Assembly: GCF_033807715.1 (NCBI RefSeq)
Contig: NC_084597.1
Location: 9,610,843-9,674,842, forward strand
Direction of reading: 5' to 3'
Origin: Cololabis saira
Taxonomy: Eukaryota; Chordata; Actinopteri; Beloniformes; Belonidae
Length of the DNA: 64,000 bases
Below are positions 47,195 through 58,172 of the stretch, one piece after another; positions within the stretch are counted from its first letter, which is position 1, and each line of letters opens with the position of its first letter. The notes beneath the pieces are model-generated. The model had not been told where the DNA came from and did no database searches. It saw only the letters and a list, made by a program, of their open reading frames with translations. The position numbers were made by a program, and so were the translations under genes.

Positions 47195-50034
47195 TGTGTT
47201 TTTGTGTGTTTGTGTTTTTGTGTGTTTTTTTGTGTGTTTGTGTCTGTGTTTGTGTGTTTTGTGTGTGTTTGTGTGTTGTGTGTTTTTTGTGTGTGTGTCT
47301 TCTTTGTGTGTCCTCTGTTGTTTGTGTGTTTTTGTGTGTTTTTTTGTGTGTTTTGTGTGTGTGTTTTTTGTTTGTGTGTGTTTGTGTGTGTGTCTTTTTT
47401 GTGTGTCCGTTGTTGTTTGTGTGTGTTTGTGTGTTTTTTTGTGTGTCTGTGTTTGTATTTGTGTGTTTGTGTGTGTGTTTTGTGTTTGTGTGTGTTTGTG
47501 TGTGTTTGTGTGACAAAACTATTTTGATAACTTTTCATGTTTAACGTCTTTTGTTTCTCCTGAGAGAGTTTTATGTGGAACGGACGATCCTGCTAGGAGT
47601 TTGTTAAAGTACGACACGTGGAAATGGCATAAATTGCGCCAAAATTACACGATTAATTCAAAATGGCCGATTACTGTTCGATATCAGAATTTTACATAAT
47701 ATGAATAAGATTTTACCTTTCAGTGAAGTCCCAAATACCCCTGATATTTAATGACAAAATAATTCAAGGACATTTTGATAATGATAGTGAAAAATAAAGG
47801 AAAAGTTGTTTGTGTGTGTGTTTTGTGTTTGTGTGTGTTTTGTGTGTGTTTGTGGAAAATTTAAACTTAATTCATGGTAAGGCAGGTGGCAGAGGTCCTG
47901 CTGCATGAGAGGATAGAGAGAGAGCTGTGGAGAAGGAGCTCCTTTATTCTCCACAGGTGAGCAGGATTGGTCTGACGGCCTGATCCCACTCTGCCATCAC
48001 AGAGGCTGCTAGCAAGTTTACAGTGAGTTATAGGGGGCAGGGCCGTCAGTGTGTGTGTGTGTGTGTGTGTGTGTTTTTTTGTGTGTTTGTGTCTGTGTTT
48101 GTTTGTGTGTTTTGTGTGTGTGTTGTGTGTCTGTGTGTTTTTTGTGTGTTTTTTTGTGTGTTTGTGTCTGTGTTTGTTTGTGTGTGTTGTGTGTCTGTGT
48201 GTTTTTTGTGTGTGTGTCTTCTTTGTGTGTCCTCTGTTTGTGTGTGTTGTGTGTCTGTGTGTTTTTTGTGTGTGTGTCTTCTTTGTGTGTCCTGTTTGTG
48301 TGTTTTTGTGTCTTTTTTGTGTGTTTTTTTGTGTGTTTGTGTCTGTGTTTGTTTGTGTGTTTTTTGTTTGTGTGTGTGTCTTTTTTGTGTGTCCGTTGTT
48401 GTTTGTGTGTGTTTGTGTGTTTTTTTGTGTCTGTGTTTGTATTTGTGTGTTTGTGTGTGTGTTTGTGTGTGTTTGTGTGACAAAACTATTTTGATAACTT
48501 TTCATGTTTAACGTCTTTTGTGTCTCCTGAGCAAGTTTTATGTGGAACGGACGATCCTGCTAGGAGTTTGTTAAAGTACGACACGTGGAAATGGCATAAA
48601 TTGCGCCAAAATTACACGATTAATTCAAAATGGCCGATTACTGTTCGATATCAGAATTTTACATAATATGAATAAGATTTTACCTTTCAGTGAAGTTCCA
48701 AATACCCCTGATATTTAATGACAAAATAATTCAAGGACATTTTGATAATGATAGTAAAAAATAAAGGAAAAGTTGTTTGTGTGTGTGTTTTTGTGTGTTT
48801 TTTTGTGTGTTTTTTTGTGTTTGTGTGTTTGTGTTTGTGTCTGTGTGTGTTTTTTGTTTGTGTGTGTGTCTTTTTTGTGTGTCCGTTGTTGTTTTTGTGT
48901 GTTTGTGTGTTTTTTGTGTGTGTGTGTGTGTGTGTGTTTTTTTTGTGTGTGTGTCTTCTTTGTGTGTCCTCTGTTGTTTGTGTGTGTTTGTGTGTGTTTT
49001 GTGTGTTTTGTGTGTTTTTGTGTGTTTTTTTGTGTGTTTGTTTGTGTGTTTTGTGTTTGTGTGTGTGTGTTTTTTTGTTTGTGTGTGTTTGTGTGTGTGT
49101 CTTTTTTGTGTGTCCGTTGTTGTTTGTGTGTGTTTTTTGTGTTTGTGTGTGTGTGTGTCTGTTTGTTTTTGTGTGTGTGTTTTTTGTGTGTTTGTGTTTG
49201 TATTTGTGTGTTTGTGTCTGTGTTTGTGTGTGTGTCTTCTTTGTGTGTCCTCTGTTGTTTGTGTGTTTTTGTGTGTTTTTTGTGTGTTTTTGTGTGTTTT
49301 TTTGTGTGTTTTGTGTTTGTGTGTTTTTTGTTTGTGTGTGTTTGTGTGTGTGTCTTTTTTGTGTGTCCGTTGTTGTTTGTGTGTGTTTGTGTTTTTTTGT
49401 GTGTCTGTGTTTGTATTTGTGTGTTTGTGTGTGTTTTGTGTTTGTGTGCGTTTGTGTGTGTTTGTGTGACAAAACTATTTTGATAACTTTTCATGTTTAA
49501 CGTCTTTTGTGTCTCCTGAGAGAGTTTTATGTGGAACGGACGATCCTGCTAGGAGTTTGTTAAAGTACGACACGTGGAAATGGCATAAATTGCGCCAAAA
49601 TTACACGATTAATTCAAAATGGCCGATTACTGTTGGATATCAGAATTTTACATAATATGAATAAGATTTTACCTTTCAGTGAAGTCCCAAATACCCCTGA
49701 TATTTGATGACAAAATAATTCAAGGACATTTTGATAATGATAGTGAAAAATAAAGAAAAAGTTGTTTGTGTGTGTGTTTTGTGTTTGCGTGTGTTTTGTG
49801 TTTGTGTGTGTTTTGTGTGTGTTTGTGGAAAACTTAAACTTAATTCATGGTAAGGCAGGTGGCAGAGGTCCTGCTGCATGAGAGGATAGAGAGAGCGCCT
49901 GTGGAGAAGGAGCTCCTTTATTCTCCACAGGTGAGCAGGATTGGTCTGACGGCCTGATCCCACTCTGCCATCACAGAGGCTGCTAGCAAGTCTACAGTGA
50001 GTTATAGGGGGCAGGGCCGTCAGTGTGTGTGTGA

Positions 50035-50038
50035 GTGC

Positions 50039-50069
<31 letters not shown>

Positions 50070-50070
50070 T
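50035..50070 (+). repeat. GTGCGCGCGCGC tract in the GT array
   Basis: Alternating purine-pyrimidine tract GAGTGCGCGCGCGCGCGCGC followed by (GT)n, a strong candidate for Z-DNA. It is found only once in the array. Confidence 0.85.
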
Positions 50071-50217
50071 GTGAAGGTGTGTGTGTGTGTGTTTTGTGTG
50101 TTTTTTTGTGTTTGTTTGTGTGTCTGTGTGTGTGTTTTGTGTGTTTTTTTGTGTTTGTTTGTGTGTGTGTGTGTGTGTGTTTTTGTGTGTTTTGTGTGTT
50201 TTTTTGTGTTTGTTTGT

Positions 50218-50254
<37 letters not shown>

Positions 50255-50392
50255 TTGTTTGTGTGTGTGTATTTTTTGTGTATCCGTTGTTGTTTGTGTG
50301 TTTTTTTTGTGTGTGTGTCTTCTTTGTGTGTCCTCTGTTGTTTGTGTTTTTGTGTGTTTTTTGTGTGTTTTTGTGTGTTTGTTTGTGTGTTT

Positions 50393-50434
<42 letters not shown>

Positions 50435-51364
50435 TTTTTTGTGTGTCCGTTGTTTGTGTGTGTTTGTGTGTGTGTTTTGTGTTTGTGTGTGTGTGTTTTT
50501 TGTGTGTGTGTGTTTGTGTGTTTTTGTGTGTTTTTTGTGTGTTTGTGTCTGTGTTTGTTTGTGTGTTTTGTGTGTGTTTTGTGTGTGTTTGTGTGTTTTT
50601 TGTGTGTGTGTCTTCTTTGTGTGTCCTCTGTTGTTTGTGTGTTTTGTGTGTGTCTTTGTGTGTTTGTGTCTGTGTTTGTTTGTGTGTTTTGTGTTTGTGT
50701 GTGTGTGTGTTTTGTTTGTGTGCGTTTGTGTGTGTGTCTTTTTTGTGTGTCCGTTGTTGTTTGTGTGTGTTTGTCTGTTTTTTTGTGTGTCTGTGTTTGT
50801 ATTTGTGTGTTTGTGTGTGTGTTTTGTGTTTGTGTGTGTTTGTGTGACAAAACTATTTTGATAACTTTTCATGTTAACGTCTTTTGTGTCTCTTGAGCAA
50901 GTTTTATGTGGAACGGACGATCCTGCTAGGAGTTTTTTAAAGTACGATACGTGGAAATGGCATAAATTGCGCCAAAATTACACGATTAATTCAAAATGGC
51001 CGATTACTGTTCGATATCAGAATTTTACATAATATGAATAAGATTTTACCTTTCAGTGAAGTCCCAAATACCCCTGATATTTAATGACAAAATAATTCAA
51101 GGACATTTTGATAATGATAGTGAAAAATAAAGGAAAAGTTGTTTGTGTGTTTTGTGTTTGTGTGTGTTTGTGGAAAATTTAAACTTAATTCATGGTAAAG
51201 CAGGTGGCAGAGGTCCTGCTGCATGAGAGGATAGAGAGAGAGCTGTGGAGAAGGAGCTCCTTTATTCTCCACAGGTGAGCAGGATTGGTCTGACGGCCTG
51301 ATCCCACTCTGCCATCACAGAGGCTGCTAGCAAGTCTACAGTGAGTTATAGGGGGCAGGGCCGT

Positions 51365-51425
<61 letters not shown>

Positions 51426-51944
51426 TGTGTTTTTTGTGTGTCTGTGTTTGTATTTGTGTGTTTTTTTGTGTGTCTGTGTTTGTATTTGTGTGTGTTTGTG
51501 TGTGTTTTGTGTGACAAAACTATTTTGATAACTTTTCATGTTTAACGTCTTTTGTGTCTCCTGAGCAAGTTTTATGTGGAACGGACGATCCTGCTAGGAG
51601 TTTGTTAAAGTACGACACGTGGAAATGGCATAAATTGCGCCAAAATTACACGATTAATTCAAAATGGCCGATTACTGTTCGATATCAGAATTTTACATAA
51701 TATGAATAAGATTTTACCTTTCAGTGAAGTCCCAAATACCCCTGATATTTAATGACAAAATAATTCAAGGACATTTTGATAATGATGGTGAAAAATAAAG
51801 GAAAAGTTGTTTGTGTGTGTGTTTTGTGTTTGTGTGTGTGTTTTGTGTGTGTTTGTGGAAAATTTAAACTTAATTCATGGTAAGGCAGGTGGCAGAGGTC
51901 CTGCTGCATGAGAGGATAGAGAGAGAGCTGTGGAGAAGGAGCTC

Positions 51945-53712
51945 CAGGGCCGTTCCTGACCCATTTGGCGCCCTAGGCAAAATATTTGCTGGCGCCCCCC
52001 CACCCCGTTCCCGTCCTGTGCCGTCCACTACACACACACAATTAAGTAATACAACAACTCAGAGCAGCAATTAAATAAAGAAACAAGTGCAAACACAAAC
52101 AAAATTTCAAATAGTAAAATAGGTCAAGTAAACGGTATTGCACACAAATAACAACTACTACCAAAAATAACTATATACAAAATACCCTGTAAAAACCTCA
52201 ATTTAGCCCACAACATCTTACAATAACAATTTTAACAACAGCATTATAGCCATTGACCGGCTAACGTGTTAGCATCGCTCCCGTTTTCCCAACAATTATC
52301 TAGATTTTCAGCAGACAATCAGAAGTAAGTTTAACAATAAAACGTGAGGATTTCTTAGAAGCACATGATTGTCAAGGTCAGGGGTGGAGCAGGGGTCCCA
52401 GCCTAAGGGGGTGAAGCATTCTAGATGGGCCCTTGTGGCCTAAACATCCCCGTTAAAACATAATCGATAAAAAAAATGCCACAGATCAGCCCTCTGACAC
52501 AACCACAGCAGCAGCAACACGGTCAGAACCATCACATGAGGTTCTAGCACCATGGATTTACCAGTCATTATGTCAAACCTAATTATAAGCCTCATGCAGA
52601 CTTTAAGATATAAGTATAAAACTGGAGATAAAAATCAAATGACATCAAGTGATGTCTATGGATGCTCATTTCCACCAGTAAAAGAAAAAAACAAGATGAA
52701 ATCTTAGCCTTAAAAATGAAAATATCCCCACGGTAAGTCATAATTATGACATAAAAAGTCATAATTTCAACTTTTTATCTCATAATTATGACTTTCTATC
52801 TCATACATTCGACTTTCTATCTCATAATTATGACTTTCTATCTCATAATTATGACTTTCTATCTCATAATTATGACTTTCTATCTCATACATTCAACTTT
52901 CTATCTCATAACTTCGACTTTCTATCTCATAATTATGACTTTCTATCTCATCATTTTGACTTTCTATCTCATCATTTTGACTTTCTATCTCATCATTTTG
53001 ACTTTCTATCTCATAATTATGACTTTCTATCTCATAATTATGACTTTCTATCCCATAACTTCGACTTTCTATCTCATAATTTCGAGTTTCTATCTCATAA
53101 TTATGACTTATCGTGGGGATATTTTTATTTTGAAGGCTAAGTTTTCATCTTAGCCATAGATGTCGGATTCGCAGAGTAGCACAATTCAGACACACGTGTT
53201 CAACCTGCACGACAACAGTTTACAATGACATGTATTTAACACAATGACCGAGCGACACGGCGGTCAAACAGCAACAAACAATGTAGTAAAGGCCATATAT
53301 TCAGCGCCATGACAATGTTATCAGAAATAATTAATATTATGACAGCTTACCAATGATGGTTTCATCCAGGGGTGGGCAGAAAACCACATCAAAACATATT
53401 TCCATCCACAACAAAACATATTTCCTGCTTTAAGGCTCCTTCTGATACGACAACAGGTTTAAGGCTGATTTATGGTTCTGCGTTACAGCAACGCAGAGCT
53501 ACGGCGTAGTGGGTGGGGGAGGGGGCGCTGCACGCGAGTGAGTTGAGGTGAGGGACCGCAGCAAAATTAATTGTGGCTGCCAGAGAGGCAGAAAGATGCA
53601 GCCAGGCAGAAATTAAAATTAGAAAAACGATTTCATTATTATTTAAAGACGTATGGCTATATATGTACTGTTGTTGTTTTTTAGTGTATTCATTCCTAAT
53701 TTTTCAAAAGTT

Positions 53713-53749
<37 letters not shown>

Positions 53750-53827
53750 AGCTGCCTGCATGGCGCCCCCTGGCATGCTGGCGCCCCTAGCATTTGCCTA
53801 ACCTGCCCTATGGGCGGCACGGCCCTG
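51945..53827. mobile_element. Non-autonomous hAT element in the GT array
   Basis: Ends CAGGGCCGTTCC and GGCACGGCCCTG are inverted, and the 8-bp duplication AGGAGCTC is present at 51937-51944 and 53828-53835. Near the ends TTTGGCGCCCTAGGCAAA and GGCGCCCCTAGCATTTGCC are also inverted. It contains a nested palindromic minisatellite element (52693-53151), a TTATGGTTCTGCGTTA repeat word, and a run of about 30 A at 53718-53747. No transposase was recognised. Confidence 0.88.
52693..53151. mobile_element. Nested inverted-repeat element with 20-bp minisatellite
   Basis: Arms AAGATGAAATCTTAGCCTTA ...ATATCCCCAC and their complement at the right end enclose about 17 copies of TATCTCATAATTATGACTTT-like repeats (about 52770-53105). 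The structure mimics the minisatellite-bearing hAT MITEs in the first array, but the sequence is unrelated. Confidence 0.75.
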
Positions 53828-53941
53828 AGGAGCTCCCTTTATTCTCCACAGGTGAGCAGGATTGGTCTGACGGCCTGCTCCCACTCTGCCATCACAGAGG
53901 CTGCTAGCAAGTCTACAGTGAGTTATAGGGGGCAGGGCCGT

Positions 53942-53998
<57 letters not shown>

Positions 53999-54425
53999 TG
54001 TGTTTTTGTGGGTTTTGTGTGTTTTTTTGTGTTTGTGTCTGTGTGTGTGTGTGTTTGTTTGTTTGTTTGTGTGTATGTGTGTGTGTTTGTGTTTGTTTGT
54101 GTGTTTTGTGTTTGTGTGTGTTTTTTGTGACAAAACTATTTTGATAACTTTTCAGGTTTAACGTCTTTTGTGTCTCCTGAGCAAGTTTTATGTGGAACAG
54201 ACGATCCTGCTAGGAGTTTGTTAAAGTACGACACGTGGAAATGGCATAAATTGCGCCAAAATTACACAATTAATTCAAAATGGCTGATTACTGTTTGATA
54301 TCAGAATTTTACATAATATGAATAAGATTTTACCTTTCAGTGAAGTCCCAAATACCCCTGATATTTAACGACAAAATAATTCAAGGACATTTTGATACTG
54401 ATAGTGAAAAATAAAGAAAAAGTTC

Positions 54426-54912
54426 AAAGATAAAAGTAAATCTGAGGAAGGAGAATGAATGAACAGTAGATCTATCTTGTAAAAATTGACTTGTAACATC
54501 ATAACTACTAATGTCAACACATTTACATGTAATATAATCCTGACTCGTATCTACAACACTTGTCTCCTCAAATTTCGATAATTAAATTCAGAATAAAGCT
54601 TACACACACACAGTACAGATCAGAAGTTTGGACACACTTCCCCATGTCATTCTCTGAGAGAAGGTGTGTCCAAACTTTTGGTCTGCACTATACATAAAAA
54701 TGACAAATCTAGAATATGGGATTTGCGTGGCTTTCATGCTGTCGCACAATAAAACTGGATATGATTGAAAACACAGCAGATGAACAAAAGATTTCAACAA
54801 ACTTACCTTGCTAGTCACGTCACAGCAGGTCCGGCTCCTGAACTCACATTTGCAGGTAAGAATCCTGCTGACATTCCTGTTTCTAGGCTAAAACTTGAAA
54901 TGGGTTAAAAGC
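54426..54912. other. Short unique stretch with a Tc1-derived palindrome
   Basis: At 54611-54692 the sequence TACAGATCAGAAGTTTGGAC and its near-complement form a palindrome matching the terminal repeats of a common fish Tc1-like element. The rest shows no feature. Confidence 0.6.
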
Positions 54913-55567
54913 TAGGGTTGCCACCCGTCCCTTGAAATACGGAATTGTTACGTTATTTGGAATTAAAAGTCACGTTCCGTATTGAACCAATACGGACATA
55001 TATTATGATCTTATTTATTGATGTCATAATATACAGGTGAAGGTCGTAAAATTTGAATATATTGCAAAACTTCATTCGTAGTAAATTCAACTAAAGGTGA
55101 AACACATATATTATTTCCCACTACATTCAAAGTGAGATATTTCAAGCCTTTATTTGTTATAATTTTGGTGATTATGGCTCACAGTTTATGAAAACCCCAA
55201 ATAAAAAATCTCTATATTATGAAATCAATAAACAAATCAATCATCAAAATTATAACAAATAAAGGTTTAACACGTCTTGCTTTGCATGTAATGAGACTAT
55301 GTAATATATTAGTTTCACCTTTTAAGTTGAACTATTGAAATAAATTAACTTTTACACCATATTCTTCACCTGTAGCTTTATTCTACATCTTGGCTGATGT
55401 GGACAAACATACGTAGCATAGGAGGCTAATTCAGTTGCTAGTATGGTTGCCTGTCATGCAAGTTCAATGCTATTAAAGCACTTTAAACTTTAAATAAAAG
55501 CATTTTGTTTTTTCATATAAAATAAATAAATTTCTATGCAGTTTAGAAGTTTTGGGGATGTCCCTTT
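54913..55567 (+). mobile_element. hAT MITE (family TAGGGT, copy 3), right end lost, with nested repeat
   Basis: Left end TAGGGTTGCCACCCGTCCC matches the copy at 37626. It keeps only one 41-bp unit (about 55320-55360). A nested repeat at about 55030-55320, with ATACAGGTGAAGGTCGTAAA and two inverse TTTATTTGTTATAATTTTG segments, is a familiar fish palindromic MITE. The right end is replaced by minisatellite C. Confidence 0.7.
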
Positions 55568-55969
55568 TTTTTCCTCGACATTTTGACCTTTTTCTGGAAA
55601 TTGTACTTCAGCATTAATCTCGCGATTTAAACATTAATCTCGACATTTAAACATCAATCTTGATATTTTGACTTTTTTCTCGACATTTTGACTTTTTTCT
55701 CGACATTTCGACTTTTTCCTCGACATTTCGACTTTTTTCTGGAAATTGTACTCCAACATTAATCTCGACATTTTGACTTTTTTCTCGACATTTCGACTTT
55801 TTTCTCGACTTTTTTCTGGAAATTGTACTTCAACATTAATCTCGACATTTCAACATTGATCTCGACATTTCGACTTTTTTCTCGACATTTCAACTTTTTT
55901 CTCGACATTTTAACTTTTTTCTGGAAATTGTACTTCAAAATTAATCTTGACATTTTGACTTTTTTCTGG

Positions 55970-56142
55970 CGGCCCCCCGGGGGTGGGGGAGCTGCGCCGC
56001 ATGAAGCGGGCCCAAAGGCCGGAGGAACCGCCCGACCACGAGCCGGCGGTGAAGCCGGGAGCGGCGGGGGCCCTCCGATGTCAGGCCGCGGTTGCCAGTC
56101 GGTCAGGAGGAGCGGGGGGGGGGTCACACTGGGACACTCGGC
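55970..56142 (+). repeat. GC-rich cassette, copy 1
   Basis: About 170 bases from GGCGGCCCCCCGGGGGTGGG to GTCACACTGGGACACTCGG. Strikingly GC-rich within AT-rich minisatellite. Origin not recognised. Confidence 0.85.
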
Positions 56143-56870
56143 ATTTTGACTTTTTTCTCAACATTTTGACTTTTTTCCTCCACATTTCGACTTTTTTCTC
56201 CACATTTTGACTTTTTTCTGGACAAGAACTCTGTCAGATTGTGTTGTTTGAGACAATTCACTCTTTTAGCCCCGAGATTGTGTTTTTAATCCACGTTTGT
56301 TTGTGTTTCAGTTACATTTATTTATGTTTCAGTGACAGTGAGACGGTAATAAGTTACAGTTACATTTGTGTTTCAGTGACAGTGAGACAGTAATAAGTTA
56401 GTTACATTTGTGTTTCAGTGACAGTGAGACGGTAATAAGTTACATTACATTTGTTTGTGTTTCAGTGACAGTGAGACAGTAATAAGTTTCAGTTACATTT
56501 GTTTGTGTTTCAGTGACAGTGAATTTCAACTTTTTTCTCGACATTTCAACTTTTTCCTGGAAATTGTACTTCAACATTAATCTCGACATTTCGACTTTTA
56601 TCTCGACTTTTTTCTGGAAATTGTACTTCAACATTAATCTCGACATTTCAACATTAATCTCGACATTTCAACATTAATCGCGACATTTCAACATTAATCT
56701 CAACATTTTAACTTTTTTCTCGACATTTCGACTTTTTTCTGGAAATTGTACTTCAACATTGATCTCGACATTTCAACATTAATCTCGACATTTCGACTTT
56801 TTCTCGACATTTTGACTTTTTTCTGTAAATTGCACTTCAAAATTAATCTTGACATTTTGACTTTTTTCTG

Positions 56871-57044
56871 GCGGCCCCCCCGGGGGTGGGGGAGCTGCGC
56901 CGCAGAAGCGGGCCCAAAGGCCGGAGGAACCGCCCGACCGCGGACCGGCGGTGAAGCCGGGAGCGGCGGGGGCCCTCCGATGTCAGGCCGCGGTTGCCAG
57001 TCGGTCAGGAGGAGCGGGGGGGGGGTCACACTGGGACACTCGAC
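56871..57044 (+). repeat. GC-rich cassette, copy 2
   Basis: Same cassette with a short deletion (GCCGCAGAAGCGG in place of GCCGCATGAAGCGG) and a few changes. Confidence 0.85.
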
Positions 57045-57353
57045 ATTTCAACTTTTTTCTCAACATTTTGACTTTTATCTCGACATTTCGACTTTTTTCT
57101 CGACATTTCGACTTTTTCCTCAACATTTTGACTTTTTTCTGGAAATTGTATGTCAACATTAATCTCGACATTTCAACTTTTTTCTCGACATTTCGACTTT
57201 TTTCTCGACATTTCGACTTTTTTCTGGAAATTGTACTTCAACATTAATCTCGACATTTCAATATTAATCTCGACATTTTGACTTTTTCTCGACATTTTGA
57301 CTTTTTTCTGTAAATTGTACTTCAAAATTAATCTTGACATTTTTACTTTTTTC

Positions 57354-57533
57354 TGGCGGCCCCTCCGGGGGTGGGGGAGCTGCACCGCAGAAGCGGGCCC
57401 AAAGGCCGGAGGAACCGCCCGACCGCGGGCCGGCGGTGAAGCCGGGAGCGGCGGGGGCCCTCCGATGTCAGGCCGCGGTTACCAGTCGGTCAGGAGGAGC
57501 GGGGGGGGGGGGGGGTCACACTGGGACACTCGG
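57354..57533 (+). repeat. GC-rich cassette, copy 3
   Basis: Same cassette with a longer G run and a GCCCCTCCGGGGG start. Confidence 0.85.
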
Positions 57534-57571
57534 CATTTCAACTTATTTCTGGAAATTGTATTTCAACATTA

Positions 57572-57579
57572 TTTATGTT

Positions 57580-57646
<67 letters not shown>

Positions 57647-57650
57647 TTTG
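57572..57650 (+). repeat. (TTTA)n microsatellite
   Basis: About 18 units of TTTA, following TTTATGTTTTATTTATT. Confidence 0.9.
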
Positions 57651-58172
57651 CACAGTGATAACACAATAATTTTTTTATCATACAAGGACAAGTAATTTGT
57701 GCAGGAGAGGAATAGAAGCCCGAAGGGCTTATAAAAAATCCTCCCCTCAATACAAAACAACATTAAACTCGACATTTAGACTTTTTTCTCCACATTTCAA
57801 CTTTTTTCTCGACATAAGTTACAGTTACCTTTGTTTGTGTTTATTAAGTTACAGTTACATTTATTTGTGTTTCAGTGACAGTGAGACGGTAATAAGTTAC
57901 AGTTACATTAGTGTTTCAGTGACAGTGAGACAGTAATAAGTTACAGTTACATTTGTTTGTGTTTCAGTGACAGTGAGACGGTAATAAGTTACAGTTACAT
58001 TTGTGTTTCAGTGACAGTGAGACGGTAATAAGTTACAGTTACATTTGTTTGTGTTTCAGTGACAGTGAAATTGTACTTCAACGTTAATCTCGACATTTCG
58101 ACTTTTTTCTCGACATTTTGACTTTCTGTCGAGATTAATGTTTAAGTACAATTTCCAGAAAAAAGTCGAGTT

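Larger units (their letters stand above)
43781..54425. repeat. GT-rich higher-order tandem array
   Basis: Two core blocks alternate with G/T-only tracts. Core L (about 196 bases, AAACTTAATTCATGGTAAGG to GGGGGCAGGGCCGTCA) lies near 43985, 45248, 46016, 46685, 47852, 49826, 51172 and 51857 (the last split by a hAT). Core R (about 300 bases, GACAAAACTATTTTGATAAC to AAATAAAGGAAAAGTTG) lies near 44820, 45632, 46437 (shortened), 47510, 48478, 49468, 50846, 51512 and 54127. Units differ mainly in G/T tract length; one unit (48478-49468) lacks core L. In the G/T tracts the + strand is nearly free of A and C. All long Cys/Val or His/Thr/Lys-rich reading frames here are shadows of the repeat. On the - strand core L has CCTATAACTC and GAGAATAAAGG, which could be a TATA-like box and poly(A) signal, as in an LTR; that is inference. 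Confidence 0.9.
55568..58172. repeat. Minisatellite field (20-bp type C) with embedded cassettes
   Basis: Blocks of the same TCGACATTTTGACTTTTTTC minisatellite as in the first array, at 55568-56225, 56520-57545, 57765-57815 and 58070-58172. They are separated by GC-rich cassettes (55970, 56871, 57354), by a GTTTCAGTGACAGTGAGACG minisatellite (56310-56525 and 57818-58070) and by a TTTA microsatellite. Reading frames here are repeat shadows. Confidence 0.85.

Noticed and set aside
44155..50896. Many long ORFs rich in Cys/Val/Phe (+) or His/Thr/Lys (-) in the GT array
   Set aside because: They are translations of G/T-only tracts, open in several frames at once on both strands. There is no non-repeat protein sequence and no start context.
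55759..57385. Lys/Arg-rich ORFs (MSRKKSKCREKSQN...) in the minisatellite field
   Set aside because: Direct translations of the 20-bp minisatellite; frame changes at every spacer and there is no independent support.
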